The position numbers were made by a program, and so were the translations under genes. The notes under the pieces were generated by a model that was not told the origin of the DNA, did not search any database, and saw only the letters and a list, made by a program, of their open reading frames with translations. Of a stretch of 64,000 nt of DNA, positions 8,585 through 16,398 are shown one piece after another; position 1 is the stretch's first letter; each line of letters starts with the position of its first letter. The DNA lies in the NCBI GenBank assembly GCA_964392325.1, contig CAYMPJ010000001.1, forward strand, positions 186,001 through 250,000, read 5' to 3'. Source of the stretch: CALLPQ01 sp964392325 (GTDB lineage Bacteria; Pseudomonadota; Alphaproteobacteria; Caulobacterales; Parvularculaceae).

Positions 8585-8962
8585 CTAGTTAGCAGTTGCT
8601 ACGCGATAACTTTCCAACGCCTTGGAAGAAAATCGGACTTTTCTGGGTGTCTGTTTATACACAGCTTTCAACGCTGGTATTTTAGCTCCTTGAACACTTG
8701 AAATAACCGTCCGGCGAACACATTTGCGCTTCATATAAGCTGCGGGCATACGCTCGGCGATACCGTTAAAATAATTATGGTGACATATCTCGGTCGCAGC
8801 CCTAACAATACGTGCATAGAGTGCTGTAACCTCAACCCGGTTATTCATATCAATATTACTGATTTTGATGTGTACGTCCTTTGCGTATCCAGAACCCATG
8901 CCGAAACTCAAACAAAACAATACAGTGACTGCCGTAAATGCAGTTTTCAATTTTTTACTCAT
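8585..8962 (-). CDS. UrrA-like small secreted protein (copy 2)
   Basis: 125 aa paralogue of the 8053-8463 gene, with a signal peptide almost identical to it (27 of the first 28 residues) and a mature domain of the same pattern: VHIKISNIDMNN, ALYARIVRAATEIC, KRKC, PALKAVYK. GGAG lies about 8 bp before the ATG. The order and the duplicated 3' hairpin show a local tandem duplication; this copy lacks the 12-residue insertion. Probably periplasmic; function unknown. Confidence 0.65.
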   Translation of the reverse strand: MSKKLKTAFTAVTVLFCLSFGMGSGYAKDVHIKISNIDMNNRVEVTALYARIVRAATEICHHNYFNGIAERMPAAYMKRKCVRRTVISSVQGAKIPALKAVYKQTPRKVRFSSKALESYRVATAN

Positions 8963-9402
8963 TTCTGGTCTCCTGCTAAATCATGCTTTTAAATTACACA
9001 AAAAATTACGCGACACGGTCACGCAAATCCCCCCAGTAAGCTAGAAGCAGCTACCAGGCATCAAGAAATTTGTGATGGCTATTAAAAACAGACCCCCACG
9101 GAATATCTCAACGCGGACTACTTACAAGGCAGCTTTTGATTCCAAAAGTCCCTAAATCTGGGTACAAACATCCTTAACGGCTAAAAGCATTTAAGCATCT
9201 GTTTTTACTGTATTTATCCAGGCCTCCAATGCTTGGGAGGGACAAATTCGGCATAAAAAATGGGGTTGGTGTGCGGAAATAAAGTTGGCGCATTACTTTA
9301 AACTATAGAGCTCCAAAGATATTTTTTATGGTCTGTTTTTTCAGATTTCCTTAACCCCGCCTTAACCATAAAGCGCTTTTATGTCCCAAACGGAGACATA
9401 TT
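8963..9402. other. 440-bp intergenic region between divergent genes
   Basis: Holds the 5' regions of the leftward UrrA-like pair and the rightward membrane-protein gene at 9403. Apart from the CtrA-type box at 9351-9366 I see no gene, RNA or repeat. Confidence 0.5.
9351..9366 (+). promoter_or_regulatory. Perfect CtrA-type binding site
   Basis: TTAA (9351-9354), 7-bp spacer, TTAAC (9362-9366), an exact match to the full CtrA consensus TTAA-N7-TTAAC. It ends 36 bp before the ATG of the 9403 gene, where it would overlap the promoter or 5' leader. CtrA is the alphaproteobacterial cell-cycle/motility response regulator. Binding is inference. Confidence 0.6.
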
Positions 9403-9777
9403 ATGGAAGATCTATCCTATATAATTGGCCTTGGCTTTTCTGGCACTGACGTCTGGCGGGCTATTATTATTTCCTTTTTTGCCGCCATGTTGGTGCGTAA
9501 AAGGAAGGATATGGTGCGCATGACATTGCTCGCACTCGTCTTTGATAGAACCATATGGCCCTTGACAGATATGGCGTTTAGCGGTGCCACTCAGGCCTCT
9601 ATTATGGGCGCGTTCTCAGCTATAATAGAGACCTTTCCCACAGAGCTTGGATTATATGTTGTGCGTTATGCCGGACTTTATGTCTTGATAACTATGTTCA
9701 TGTTGTTGCGTCGGCGCATTCATACGCCCGCACTTGAGAAGAAAAAAGCAAAAGCCCCAAGACCTGCATATTCCTGA
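9403..9777 (+). CDS. Small membrane protein of unknown function, possible CtrA target
   Basis: 124 aa. I do not recognise the family with confidence. It shows about three hydrophobic segments (residues 18-30, 40-58 and 80-102), a basic cytoplasmic loop RKRKD between the first two, and a Lys/Pro-rich C-terminal tail. GGAGA at 9391-9395 precedes the ATG. A perfect CtrA box lies just upstream and the gene stands alone, so cell-cycle or polarity control is a reasonable hypothesis. It converges on the ketosynthase gene at 9827. Confidence 0.7.
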   Translation: MEDLSYIIGLGFSGTDVWRAIIISFFAAMLVRKRKDMVRMTLLALVFDRTIWPLTDMAFSGATQASIMGAFSAIIETFPTELGLYVVRYAGLYVLITMFMLLRRRIHTPALEKKKAKAPRPAYS

Positions 9778-9826
9778 ACTAGAGTTACTGGTGCGAAGGC
9801 GGGGCCCATAAAACAGGCCCTTCTCC

Positions 9827-11038
9827 TTATGGGCTCTGAAAAGCCAGCACTGCATTTTGCCCGCCAAAGGCAAATGAATTTGAAAGCGCCAAATCAATCT
9901 TACGCTCTTGGGCCTTATTGCCAGCATAGTTTAAATCGCAGGCCGGGTCCGGTTCTTCCAGATTAAGAGTGGGCGGCACGATATTATTTTGCAAAGCCAA
10001 AATTGCAGCAACGGCTTCTACCCCACCAGCTGCACCCAATAAATGTCCATGCATGGATTTTGTCGACGAAACAATTAATTCATCCGCATCGCCACCAAAA
10101 ACAGAGCGGATCGCTTTTGTCTCTGTAGGATCATTGAGTAATGTACCCGTACCATGGGCATTGATATAAATATTTTCCGCAGCAGGCACATCGCATTTTT
10201 CCAATGCCATTTGCATGGCGTTTTTTGCACCATCAGTAGACGGATTAATCATATCCTTGCCGTCAGCATTCATGCCGTAGCCGGCCAATACCGCATAAAT
10301 TTGCGCGCCCCGCGCTTTGGCGTGGCTCTCCTCTTCTAAAACCAGAATGCCAGAGCCCTCGCCAATCACCAGGCCATTGCGATTTTTAGAAAACGGGCGA
10401 CATGTCTCGCTCGCCAGAATATGCATCCCCTTCCACGCGGTCAGCGCCCCGAAGGAGAGACATTTTTCACTGGCCCCGGTAATACCGACGTCGCACATGC
10501 CCGACTTGATCAATTCGGCGCAAACCCCGATAGAGTGGGCCGCCGATGCGCACGCACTCGCAATGGCAAAGGAAGGGCCAAACAACCCATGGCGGATAGA
10601 AACATGGCTGGCGGCTGCGTTGGGGATTGTGCGCAAAATGCTCAAGGGATGAGGTTTGCGTTTGCGCACCAGCATATCGTAGTGGCAATCATCACTTGAT
10701 TGTTGCCCGCCAATTCCGGTGCCAATTATCGTCGCGGTTCGAAGCCCCAGTGCCTCGTCAAATTCCAGTCCGGACGAGGCAATGGCCGCATCAGCGGCAG
10801 CAACCGCAAATTGGGAATAGGGGTCGGCGCGTAAAAGATCGCGGCCTAATCCTTCGATAATATCCGGCCCCTCCTCAATGGGAGCGACAGGGACGGTGAT
10901 TGTAAAGTCTTCCTCGTAGGTGTAAGTGCCCGGCTTGATCGCGCATTCCCCGCCAAAAAGCCGGCTCTTGAATGTTTGGAGATCAACCCCGAGCGGGGAG
11001 AAAACACCCATTCCGGTAACGACAACGCGTCTGCTCAT
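9827..11038 (-). CDS. Beta-ketoacyl-ACP synthase II-type (KAS, NodE/FabF-like)
   Basis: 403 aa condensing enzyme with the Cys-His-His triad: Cys163 (ASACASAAHS), His295 (NAHGTGTLLND) and His330 (KSMHGHLLGAAG, with Lys327). It would elongate acyl-ACP with malonyl-ACP. It follows a dedicated acyl carrier protein gene on the same strand (86 bp gap), a NodF-NodE-like arrangement. That suggests a specialised acyl chain rather than bulk fatty acid synthesis, which normally uses a fabF beside acpP and fabG. No dehydratase, reductase or acyltransferase lies next to it, so the product is unknown. Confidence 0.88.
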   Translation of the reverse strand: MSRRVVVTGMGVFSPLGVDLQTFKSRLFGGECAIKPGTYTYEEDFTITVPVAPIEEGPDIIEGLGRDLLRADPYSQFAVAAADAAIASSGLEFDEALGLRTATIIGTGIGGQQSSDDCHYDMLVRKRKPHPLSILRTIPNAAASHVSIRHGLFGPSFAIASACASAAHSIGVCAELIKSGMCDVGITGASEKCLSFGALTAWKGMHILASETCRPFSKNRNGLVIGEGSGILVLEEESHAKARGAQIYAVLAGYGMNADGKDMINPSTDGAKNAMQMALEKCDVPAAENIYINAHGTGTLLNDPTETKAIRSVFGGDADELIVSSTKSMHGHLLGAAGGVEAVAAILALQNNIVPPTLNLEEPDPACDLNYAGNKAQERKIDLALSNSFAFGGQNAVLAFQSP

Positions 11039-11124
11039 AGATACACCTGATTAATAAGCTTGAGAAAGGCAGTCCCCTATCTTCAGCCCCAAAACCCCTG
11101 AAAGCAATGGCTTTAAGGCCAATC

Positions 11125-11376
11125 TTATTTTTTGACAGCAATTTTTTCCAGAGCATCAATCATATCGCCAACGGTCTTCATATCCTCAAAAGGGTTCTCG
11201 TTAGCGTTGAAGGGAATTTCCACTTTCAGCTGTTCTTCAACTTCATAAATAATCTCGACCACTGAAAAACTGTCAATACCAAGGTCCGAGATCAAGGTTT
11301 CACGGCTTGGCTCCCCGGTAAAGCCACTCATATGGCTTTTTACAATCTCCAGCAATGCGGTTTCCATTTCTGACAT
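11125..11376 (-). CDS. Acyl carrier protein, specialised (NodF-like)
   Basis: 83 aa from the ATG at 11376, preceded by AGAGAGGGAT; an open start 54 bp upstream lacks this. The phosphopantetheine attachment serine is in LGIDSFSVVEIIYEVEEQL. Asp-Ser-Phe replaces the Asp-Ser-Leu of housekeeping AcpP. The C-terminal half (KTVGDMIDALEKI) resembles NodF-type carriers more than AcpP or AcpXL. It pairs with the ketosynthase immediately downstream. Confidence 0.88.
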   Translation of the reverse strand: MSEMETALLEIVKSHMSGFTGEPSRETLISDLGIDSFSVVEIIYEVEEQLKVEIPFNANENPFEDMKTVGDMIDALEKIAVKK

Positions 11377-11531
11377 ATCGAAATCCCTCTCTTTGGATAT
11401 GTTTTGACACAAACCAGATAGACAACGCAAGAGCCTTTAACGATAGAAAAAATAACACTTTTTTCGTAAGAGCGGGTTTTTAAACCCTCATTTCCCCACA
11501 ATATTTTGAAGCCAGCTACGCCGGAAGCACA

Positions 11532-12017
11532 TTAATCGCGGAAATTTTGATACTGCATGGGTTGCTCTAATCCCATCGCCTTTACAAAAGCGATGACTGC
11601 CTGAAGATCATCACGTTTTTTGCCGGTAACCCGCAATTCATCGCCTTGTATCGCGACTTGTACTTTTAATTTCTCGCTCTTGATCGCTTTGGTGATTTTC
11701 TTGGCAAGCTCTTTATCGATGCCTTCTTTGAGCAAAACGTTCTGGCGTACTGATTGACCTGCAGCCTGTTCGACTTTTTGATAATCTAGCGAGCCCGCCT
11801 CAATGCCGCGTTTTTGCATATTGCCTTGCAAGATTTCATGGAGCTGGCGCAATTTCAAATCATCATCTGCGTGGATTGTAATAACTTTGTCTTTCATCTC
11901 GACTTTGGAATTGGAGCCTTTAAAATCATAGCGCGTCTCGACCTCGCGCGTGACATTGGCGATCGCATTCTCGGCTTCGGCGAAATCAACTTCAGAGACA
12001 ATATCAAAAGATGGCAT
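11532..12017 (-). CDS. yajQ: YajQ family nucleotide/cyclic di-GMP-binding protein
   Basis: 161 aa, the full YajQ/DUF520 length. Starts MPSFDIVSEVDFAEAENAI and contains ETRYDFKGS, GNMQKRGIEAGSLDYQ and ELRVTGKKRDDLQAVI, all signatures of the family. In Xanthomonas a homologue binds cyclic di-GMP and modulates a transcription factor; in E. coli the family binds nucleic acid or nucleotides. Cytoplasmic. GGAG precedes the ATG. The nearby HD-GYP-like gene at 16.4 kb is also linked to cyclic dinucleotides, but the genes are not an operon. Confidence 0.93.
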   Translation of the reverse strand: MPSFDIVSEVDFAEAENAIANVTREVETRYDFKGSNSKVEMKDKVITIHADDDLKLRQLHEILQGNMQKRGIEAGSLDYQKVEQAAGQSVRQNVLLKEGIDKELAKKITKAIKSEKLKVQVAIQGDELRVTGKKRDDLQAVIAFVKAMGLEQPMQYQNFRD

Positions 12018-12224
12018 TAGGGACTCCGGTCATATTTTGTTACGGGGTAAAAGGTCTATTACCTTTTTCTTTATGAATTCACACACAAGTTTGGTCAACT
12101 TATTAGTCCAGCACAAAATCAATCTATCCAGACATTCTCATCAGAAGAGCACGGCGCATTGCTATGAAAATTTATAGCCACTATGTTTGAAATTATATCT
12201 GGACCGCGACTGATGCAGATCAGT

Positions 12225-12725
12225 TCAAGCCGATACATACGCCTCAATAAATGCTTTGGGCATCCGCACAGCCTTGCCCGACGCCATATCAATAGTAATA
12301 AAAAAAGTCTGCCCCCGGAAAACCAGCTTACCGCTATTTGCAAGGCGCATTTCATAATCGCGGGTCATGCGAAGGCGCTTATCATTGGCAGAAATCCACG
12401 TCGCCACCAGAACCTCATCCCCCTCTAAAACGGCACCTTTATAGTCAAATTCATGGCGGGCAATGACAAAACCAATGCCCCCTTCCTTGATTTTTGAAAA
12501 TGGAAAGCCCAGCAGGGTTGAATGATGCCATGCCGCCTCCAATGCCCATTGGGGATAGACCAGATTATTCACATGATTAAACTCGTCAATGTGCCCGGCT
12601 TTGGCGGTAACGCGACCAACATAGCCCGGCAAAACGGGCCAACCCTGCTCTAAAGCGGGGTCGACGCCTATTAGTTGGCTGGGCGGGACAAGCGAGCTTG
12701 AAGGGGTTCGGGGTTGATTGGACAT
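12225..12725 (-). CDS. Acyl-CoA thioesterase, hotdog fold
   Basis: 166 aa 4-hydroxybenzoyl-CoA thioesterase-like protein. The hotdog signature GHIDEFNHVNNLVYPQWALEAA spans about residues 44-66, followed by YKGAVLEGDEVLVATWI and the strand FFITIDMASGKAVRMP. It would hydrolyse an acyl-CoA (or acyl-ACP) to the free acid. Family members act on branched, aromatic or long-chain substrates and the sequence does not tell which. Stands alone between yajQ and the divergent GT26-STAS gene. No strong ribosome site is visible. Confidence 0.82.
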   Translation of the reverse strand: MSNQPRTPSSSLVPPSQLIGVDPALEQGWPVLPGYVGRVTAKAGHIDEFNHVNNLVYPQWALEAAWHHSTLLGFPFSKIKEGGIGFVIARHEFDYKGAVLEGDEVLVATWISANDKRLRMTRDYEMRLANSGKLVFRGQTFFITIDMASGKAVRMPKAFIEAYVSA

Positions 12726-12858
12726 TTGACAGGATCATTTCTGAAAAGGCTGATAAAGCGGGGTCGCTAAAAGCCCCTTTTAGATAAGTTTCTCCCCTGT
12801 TGCATTAACTAATAAAGCTGCATCGACGAATCGCTGGAATTGCTATAGCCAATTTCAT

Positions 12859-14007
12859 ATGACCATTGAGAGTACACCCCCCCAAACCGGTACCCCCGCG
12901 CAGCTCAAGCAGCGCGATGATTTTCGCCGCAATGTTTGGTGTCTTATGGGAATCCCGATTGACGCGGTTACCATCAATGAGTCTGCAAGCCTCGTGCGCG
13001 CCGCCGCCAAAAACCGCGAGCGGCTATCTTTTGTGACCCCGAATGTTAACTGGCTGGTCAGCACCTGGAAAAACCCCGAAATGCGCCGGCTGGTAATTGA
13101 TGCGGATTTAAGCGTTATCGATGGGGCCCCGCTGGTGGCAATGGCCAAGCGGCTTGGTCTGCCCATTACTGAGCGCGTTGCCGGCTCTGATCTCTATGAA
13201 CATCTGGAACAAAGCGAGGAGGAACCTTTAACAGTTTTCTTCTTTGGGGGCCGCGAAGGGGCCGCCAAAGCCGCCCATGAAAAAACCCTTCAAGATGAAA
13301 CCAGAGCCCTGCGCTCTGTTGGTTGGTTAAACCCCGGCTTTGGCGATATTGCCGCCATGAGTACTCCCGACAAGATCAGCGCAATAAACAAAGCTGCCCC
13401 GCAATTTATTGTTGTAGCATTGGGCGCGGCAAAGGGGCAAAAATGGATTGATCACAATGCGGAACATTTAAACGCACCGGCAATTGCCCATTTGGGCGCG
13501 GTTGTTGATTTTACCGCTGGCACCGTCAAACGCACGCCCCCATGGATCGCAAAAGCTGGCTTTGAATGGTTGTGGCGTATTTTTGCAGAACCTAGTCTGT
13601 GGAAACGCTATGCCAAAGACGCCATGTCTCTGGCGGGATTACTGAGTTTTAAATTTTTACCGCAAAAATTAAACAACCCGCAAAAATCTCTGCCCGATGC
13701 AAAGACCTTCAGTTTTGCAATGTGTACCGGCCTAAAGAATGACCCGTGCGTGATTAAACTTAAAGGCACCCTCATTTATAACCATCTGCATCCGGTTCGC
13801 GCGCAATTTCGCAAAGCTGCAAATCTTGGCGAGGATGTCATTCTTGACTTTAAGGACGTCATCCATATTGATCTGGCTTTTCTTGGCCAGTGCTTGATGC
13901 TGGAAAAACATCTCACCCGTCACGGCAAATCGATACGATTGCAAAATATTACACCGGCAATGCGAAAAAATTTTCTACGCAACCAAATGGACTATAAAAT
14001 CATCTAA
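12859..14007 (+). CDS. WecG/TagA/CpsF (GT26) glycosyltransferase fused to a STAS domain
   Basis: 382 aa. Residues about 28-265 are a GT26 domain: TPNVNWLVSTWKNPE, then ADLSVIDGAPLVAMAKRLG, ERVAGSDLYEHL, FFFGGREGAA and LGAAKGQKWI. This family adds N-acetylmannosamine or a related sugar to a lipid-linked GlcNAc during surface polymer synthesis. Residues about 283-382 are a STAS-like domain: a strand (CVIKLKGTLIY), VILDFKDVIHIDLAFLG in the position of the conserved Asp-Ser segment, then two helix/strand units. A usual GT26 protein ends near residue 250. The STAS part lacks a clear phosphorylatable Ser (Asp-Leu-Ala at the equivalent place). No polysaccharide genes surround it. Confidence 0.85.
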   Translation: MTIESTPPQTGTPAQLKQRDDFRRNVWCLMGIPIDAVTINESASLVRAAAKNRERLSFVTPNVNWLVSTWKNPEMRRLVIDADLSVIDGAPLVAMAKRLGLPITERVAGSDLYEHLEQSEEEPLTVFFFGGREGAAKAAHEKTLQDETRALRSVGWLNPGFGDIAAMSTPDKISAINKAAPQFIVVALGAAKGQKWIDHNAEHLNAPAIAHLGAVVDFTAGTVKRTPPWIAKAGFEWLWRIFAEPSLWKRYAKDAMSLAGLLSFKFLPQKLNNPQKSLPDAKTFSFAMCTGLKNDPCVIKLKGTLIYNHLHPVRAQFRKAANLGEDVILDFKDVIHIDLAFLGQCLMLEKHLTRHGKSIRLQNITPAMRKNFLRNQMDYKII

Positions 14008-14104
14008 AACCCCTGCAATGTGTTGAATAATGGGAAAAACAATAATTGCGCCACCAGCAAACCCGGCTAAGATTATCATATTCGTTTGAAAGTAATGCTC
14101 TCCT

Positions 14105-16168
14105 ATGGCTCCCGCAAAAAAGAAAACCACAAAAAAAGCTCCCGCAAAATCCCGCGCTAAAAAAAGCGCAACGGGTGATTTATTTTCTGACGGAGCAAGC
14201 AGTAAAGGCGGGGGCGGCGATTACACCGCAAAAGATATCGAGGTTCTTGAAGGCCTTGAACCGGTGCGCAAGCGCCCGGGCATGTATATTGGCGGCACAG
14301 ACGAAAAAGCGATGCACCATCTTTTTGCAGAGGTGCTCGATAATTCCATGGATGAGGCCGTTGCCGGACATGCAAGCCGCATCGAGGTTGAGCTTCATGC
14401 AAACGGCCATTTAACCGTTACAGATAATGGGCGCGGCATCCCGATTGATCCGCATCCAAAGTTTAAACCCAAAACCGCTTTGGAAGTTATTCTAACCACG
14501 CTTCACTCAGGGGGTAAATTTGGCGGCAAAGCCTATCAGACCTCAGGGGGACTTCATGGTGTGGGAATATCTGTTGTCAATGCGCTCTCTGATGAGTTGA
14601 CCGTTGAGGTTGCGCGCAATCGCACCCTCTATCGACAAACCTATTCACGGGGCAAGCCAAAATCAAAGCTGAAAAAGGTAGGCGATGCCCATAATCGCCG
14701 GGGTACCTTTATCACTTTTAATCCGGATCCGGATATTTTTGGCAAAAAACTGGCTTTCAAACCGGCGCGGCTTTTCAAAATGGCCCGCTCCAAAGCCTAT
14801 CTGTTTGGCGGCGTTGAAATTCGCTGGAAGTGCGCAAAGAGCCTTATCAAAGATAACACCCCCGAAGAAGATGTGTTTCATTTCAAGGCCGGTCTGAGCG
14901 ATTATCTCGCCTCTATCGTCGCTGAACGCCCGACCGTAACCGACGAAATTTTCGCCGGAAAAATCGAGCGCGATGAAAATGGCGGCGCGGTCGAATGGGC
15001 GATCACTTGGGGTCAGGCCGGATTTGGCGCGAAGGGCGACATGGCGGACGGATTTTGCCACTCCTATTGTAATACAATCCCCACACCGGAGGGGGGCACG
15101 CATGAGGCGGGCTTGCGCGCGGCGCTTTCTAAAGGGCTTCGCGCCTATGCGGACCTCGCAGGCAATAAAAAAGCGGCCAATATTACCCAAGAAGATATTA
15201 TGGGGACCAGCGGCGCATTGCTGTCTGTATTTGTTGCCAATCCGGAATTTCAGGGTCAGACGAAAGATAAACTCGCCACCGCAGAGGCCGCGCGCCTCGC
15301 CGAAGCCGCCATTCGCCCCGCCTTCGATCACTGGCTGGCCTCGCACACAAAACAGGCCGACGCGCTTTTGCAATGGGTGATTGACCGCGCCGATGAACGC
15401 CAAAGACGGCGCAAAGAAAAAGAAGTCAGCCGCGCCTCGGCCATGAAAAAACTGCGCCTGCCTGGCAAGCTTTCCGATTGCACTCAGCAAGCAGCTGAGG
15501 GCACAGAAATTTTTCTGGTTGAGGGCGACAGCGCCGGAGGATCGGCCAAACAAGCGCGCGACCGCAAGACCCAAGCGATCCTGCCCCTGCGCGGTAAAAT
15601 CTTAAATGTCGCCAGCGCAACCCGGGATAAAATTCTCGCCAATAACGAAGTCAGCGACATGGTAATGGCTCTTGGCACGGGGCTTGGGGCAAAATTCGAT
15701 GTTGAAGATCTGCGCTATGAAAAAGTCATCATCATGTGCGACGCGGACGTTGACGGCGCCCATATTGCGGCATTGCTGATTACTTTCTTCTATCAGGAAA
15801 TGCGCCCCCTGATTGATAGCGGTCACCTCTATATGGCGCAGCCCCCCCTCTATCGATTATCCGCAGGCGGAAAAACCGTCTATGCGATGGATGATGAAGA
15901 GCGCGATGCCAAACTGGCAAGCGAGTTTAAATCCAACCAGAAGGTTGATGTGGGTCGCTTTAAGGGGCTTGGCGAAATGAACCCCGGCCAGCTGAAAGAA
16001 ACCACCATGAACCGCGAGACAAGAGCCCTCGCCCGTGTGGTTATGCCTGAAGACCGGTTGCCCGATATAGCCTCCCTCGTTGATCAGCTCATGGGTAAAA
16101 AACCAGAAGCAAGATTTGATTATATTCAAGCCAATGCCGCCTTTGTCGGCGCTGAACTAGATGTTTGA
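14105..16168 (+). CDS. parE: DNA topoisomerase IV subunit B
   Basis: 687 aa type IIA topoisomerase ATPase subunit that with ParC decatenates replicated chromosomes. The first ~38 residues are a Lys/Ala/Pro-rich basic extension of the kind seen in alphaproteobacterial ParE. Then come the GHKL ATPase motifs (EVLDNSMDEAVAG, DNGRGIP, GGLHGVGISVVNALS) and the TOPRIM domain (LVEGDSAGGSAKQARDRKTQ, CDADVDGAHI). The C-terminus RFDYIQANAAFV is typical. Length and TOPRIM spacing fit ParE rather than GyrB. Monocistronic by appearance. Confidence 0.95.
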   Translation: MAPAKKKTTKKAPAKSRAKKSATGDLFSDGASSKGGGGDYTAKDIEVLEGLEPVRKRPGMYIGGTDEKAMHHLFAEVLDNSMDEAVAGHASRIEVELHANGHLTVTDNGRGIPIDPHPKFKPKTALEVILTTLHSGGKFGGKAYQTSGGLHGVGISVVNALSDELTVEVARNRTLYRQTYSRGKPKSKLKKVGDAHNRRGTFITFNPDPDIFGKKLAFKPARLFKMARSKAYLFGGVEIRWKCAKSLIKDNTPEEDVFHFKAGLSDYLASIVAERPTVTDEIFAGKIERDENGGAVEWAITWGQAGFGAKGDMADGFCHSYCNTIPTPEGGTHEAGLRAALSKGLRAYADLAGNKKAANITQEDIMGTSGALLSVFVANPEFQGQTKDKLATAEAARLAEAAIRPAFDHWLASHTKQADALLQWVIDRADERQRRRKEKEVSRASAMKKLRLPGKLSDCTQQAAEGTEIFLVEGDSAGGSAKQARDRKTQAILPLRGKILNVASATRDKILANNEVSDMVMALGTGLGAKFDVEDLRYEKVIIMCDADVDGAHIAALLITFFYQEMRPLIDSGHLYMAQPPLYRLSAGGKTVYAMDDEERDAKLASEFKSNQKVDVGRFKGLGEMNPGQLKETTMNRETRALARVVMPEDRLPDIASLVDQLMGKKPEARFDYIQANAAFVGAELDV

Positions 16169-16398
16169 GGGATGGTTTGGGGATATCCCCCGATATCATT
16201 CCCGCGGTTGATGGATGGGAAACCAGAATGACACTGGCTCAAAATAAAACCCGTCGCATATACATAAAATTCACGTCTCAATTTGGCACATAATGAACCC
16301 GCGCCCGCACGCGCTATCCGTCAAAATTGCACGCCTTCTCTTACAAAATATTAATGCCAATTGCCTATAGTGCGGCAAAACTATGGAGAAGCTTCGCG

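Noticed and set aside
14663..15574. 303-codon open frame antisense to parE
   Set aside because: It lies wholly inside parE on the other strand, has Phe/Gly/Arg-rich composition of a shadow frame and no ribosome site.
16179..16190. 12-bp perfect palindrome GGGGATATCCCC after parE
   Set aside because: No loop, no T-run and no neighbouring promoter; likely chance.
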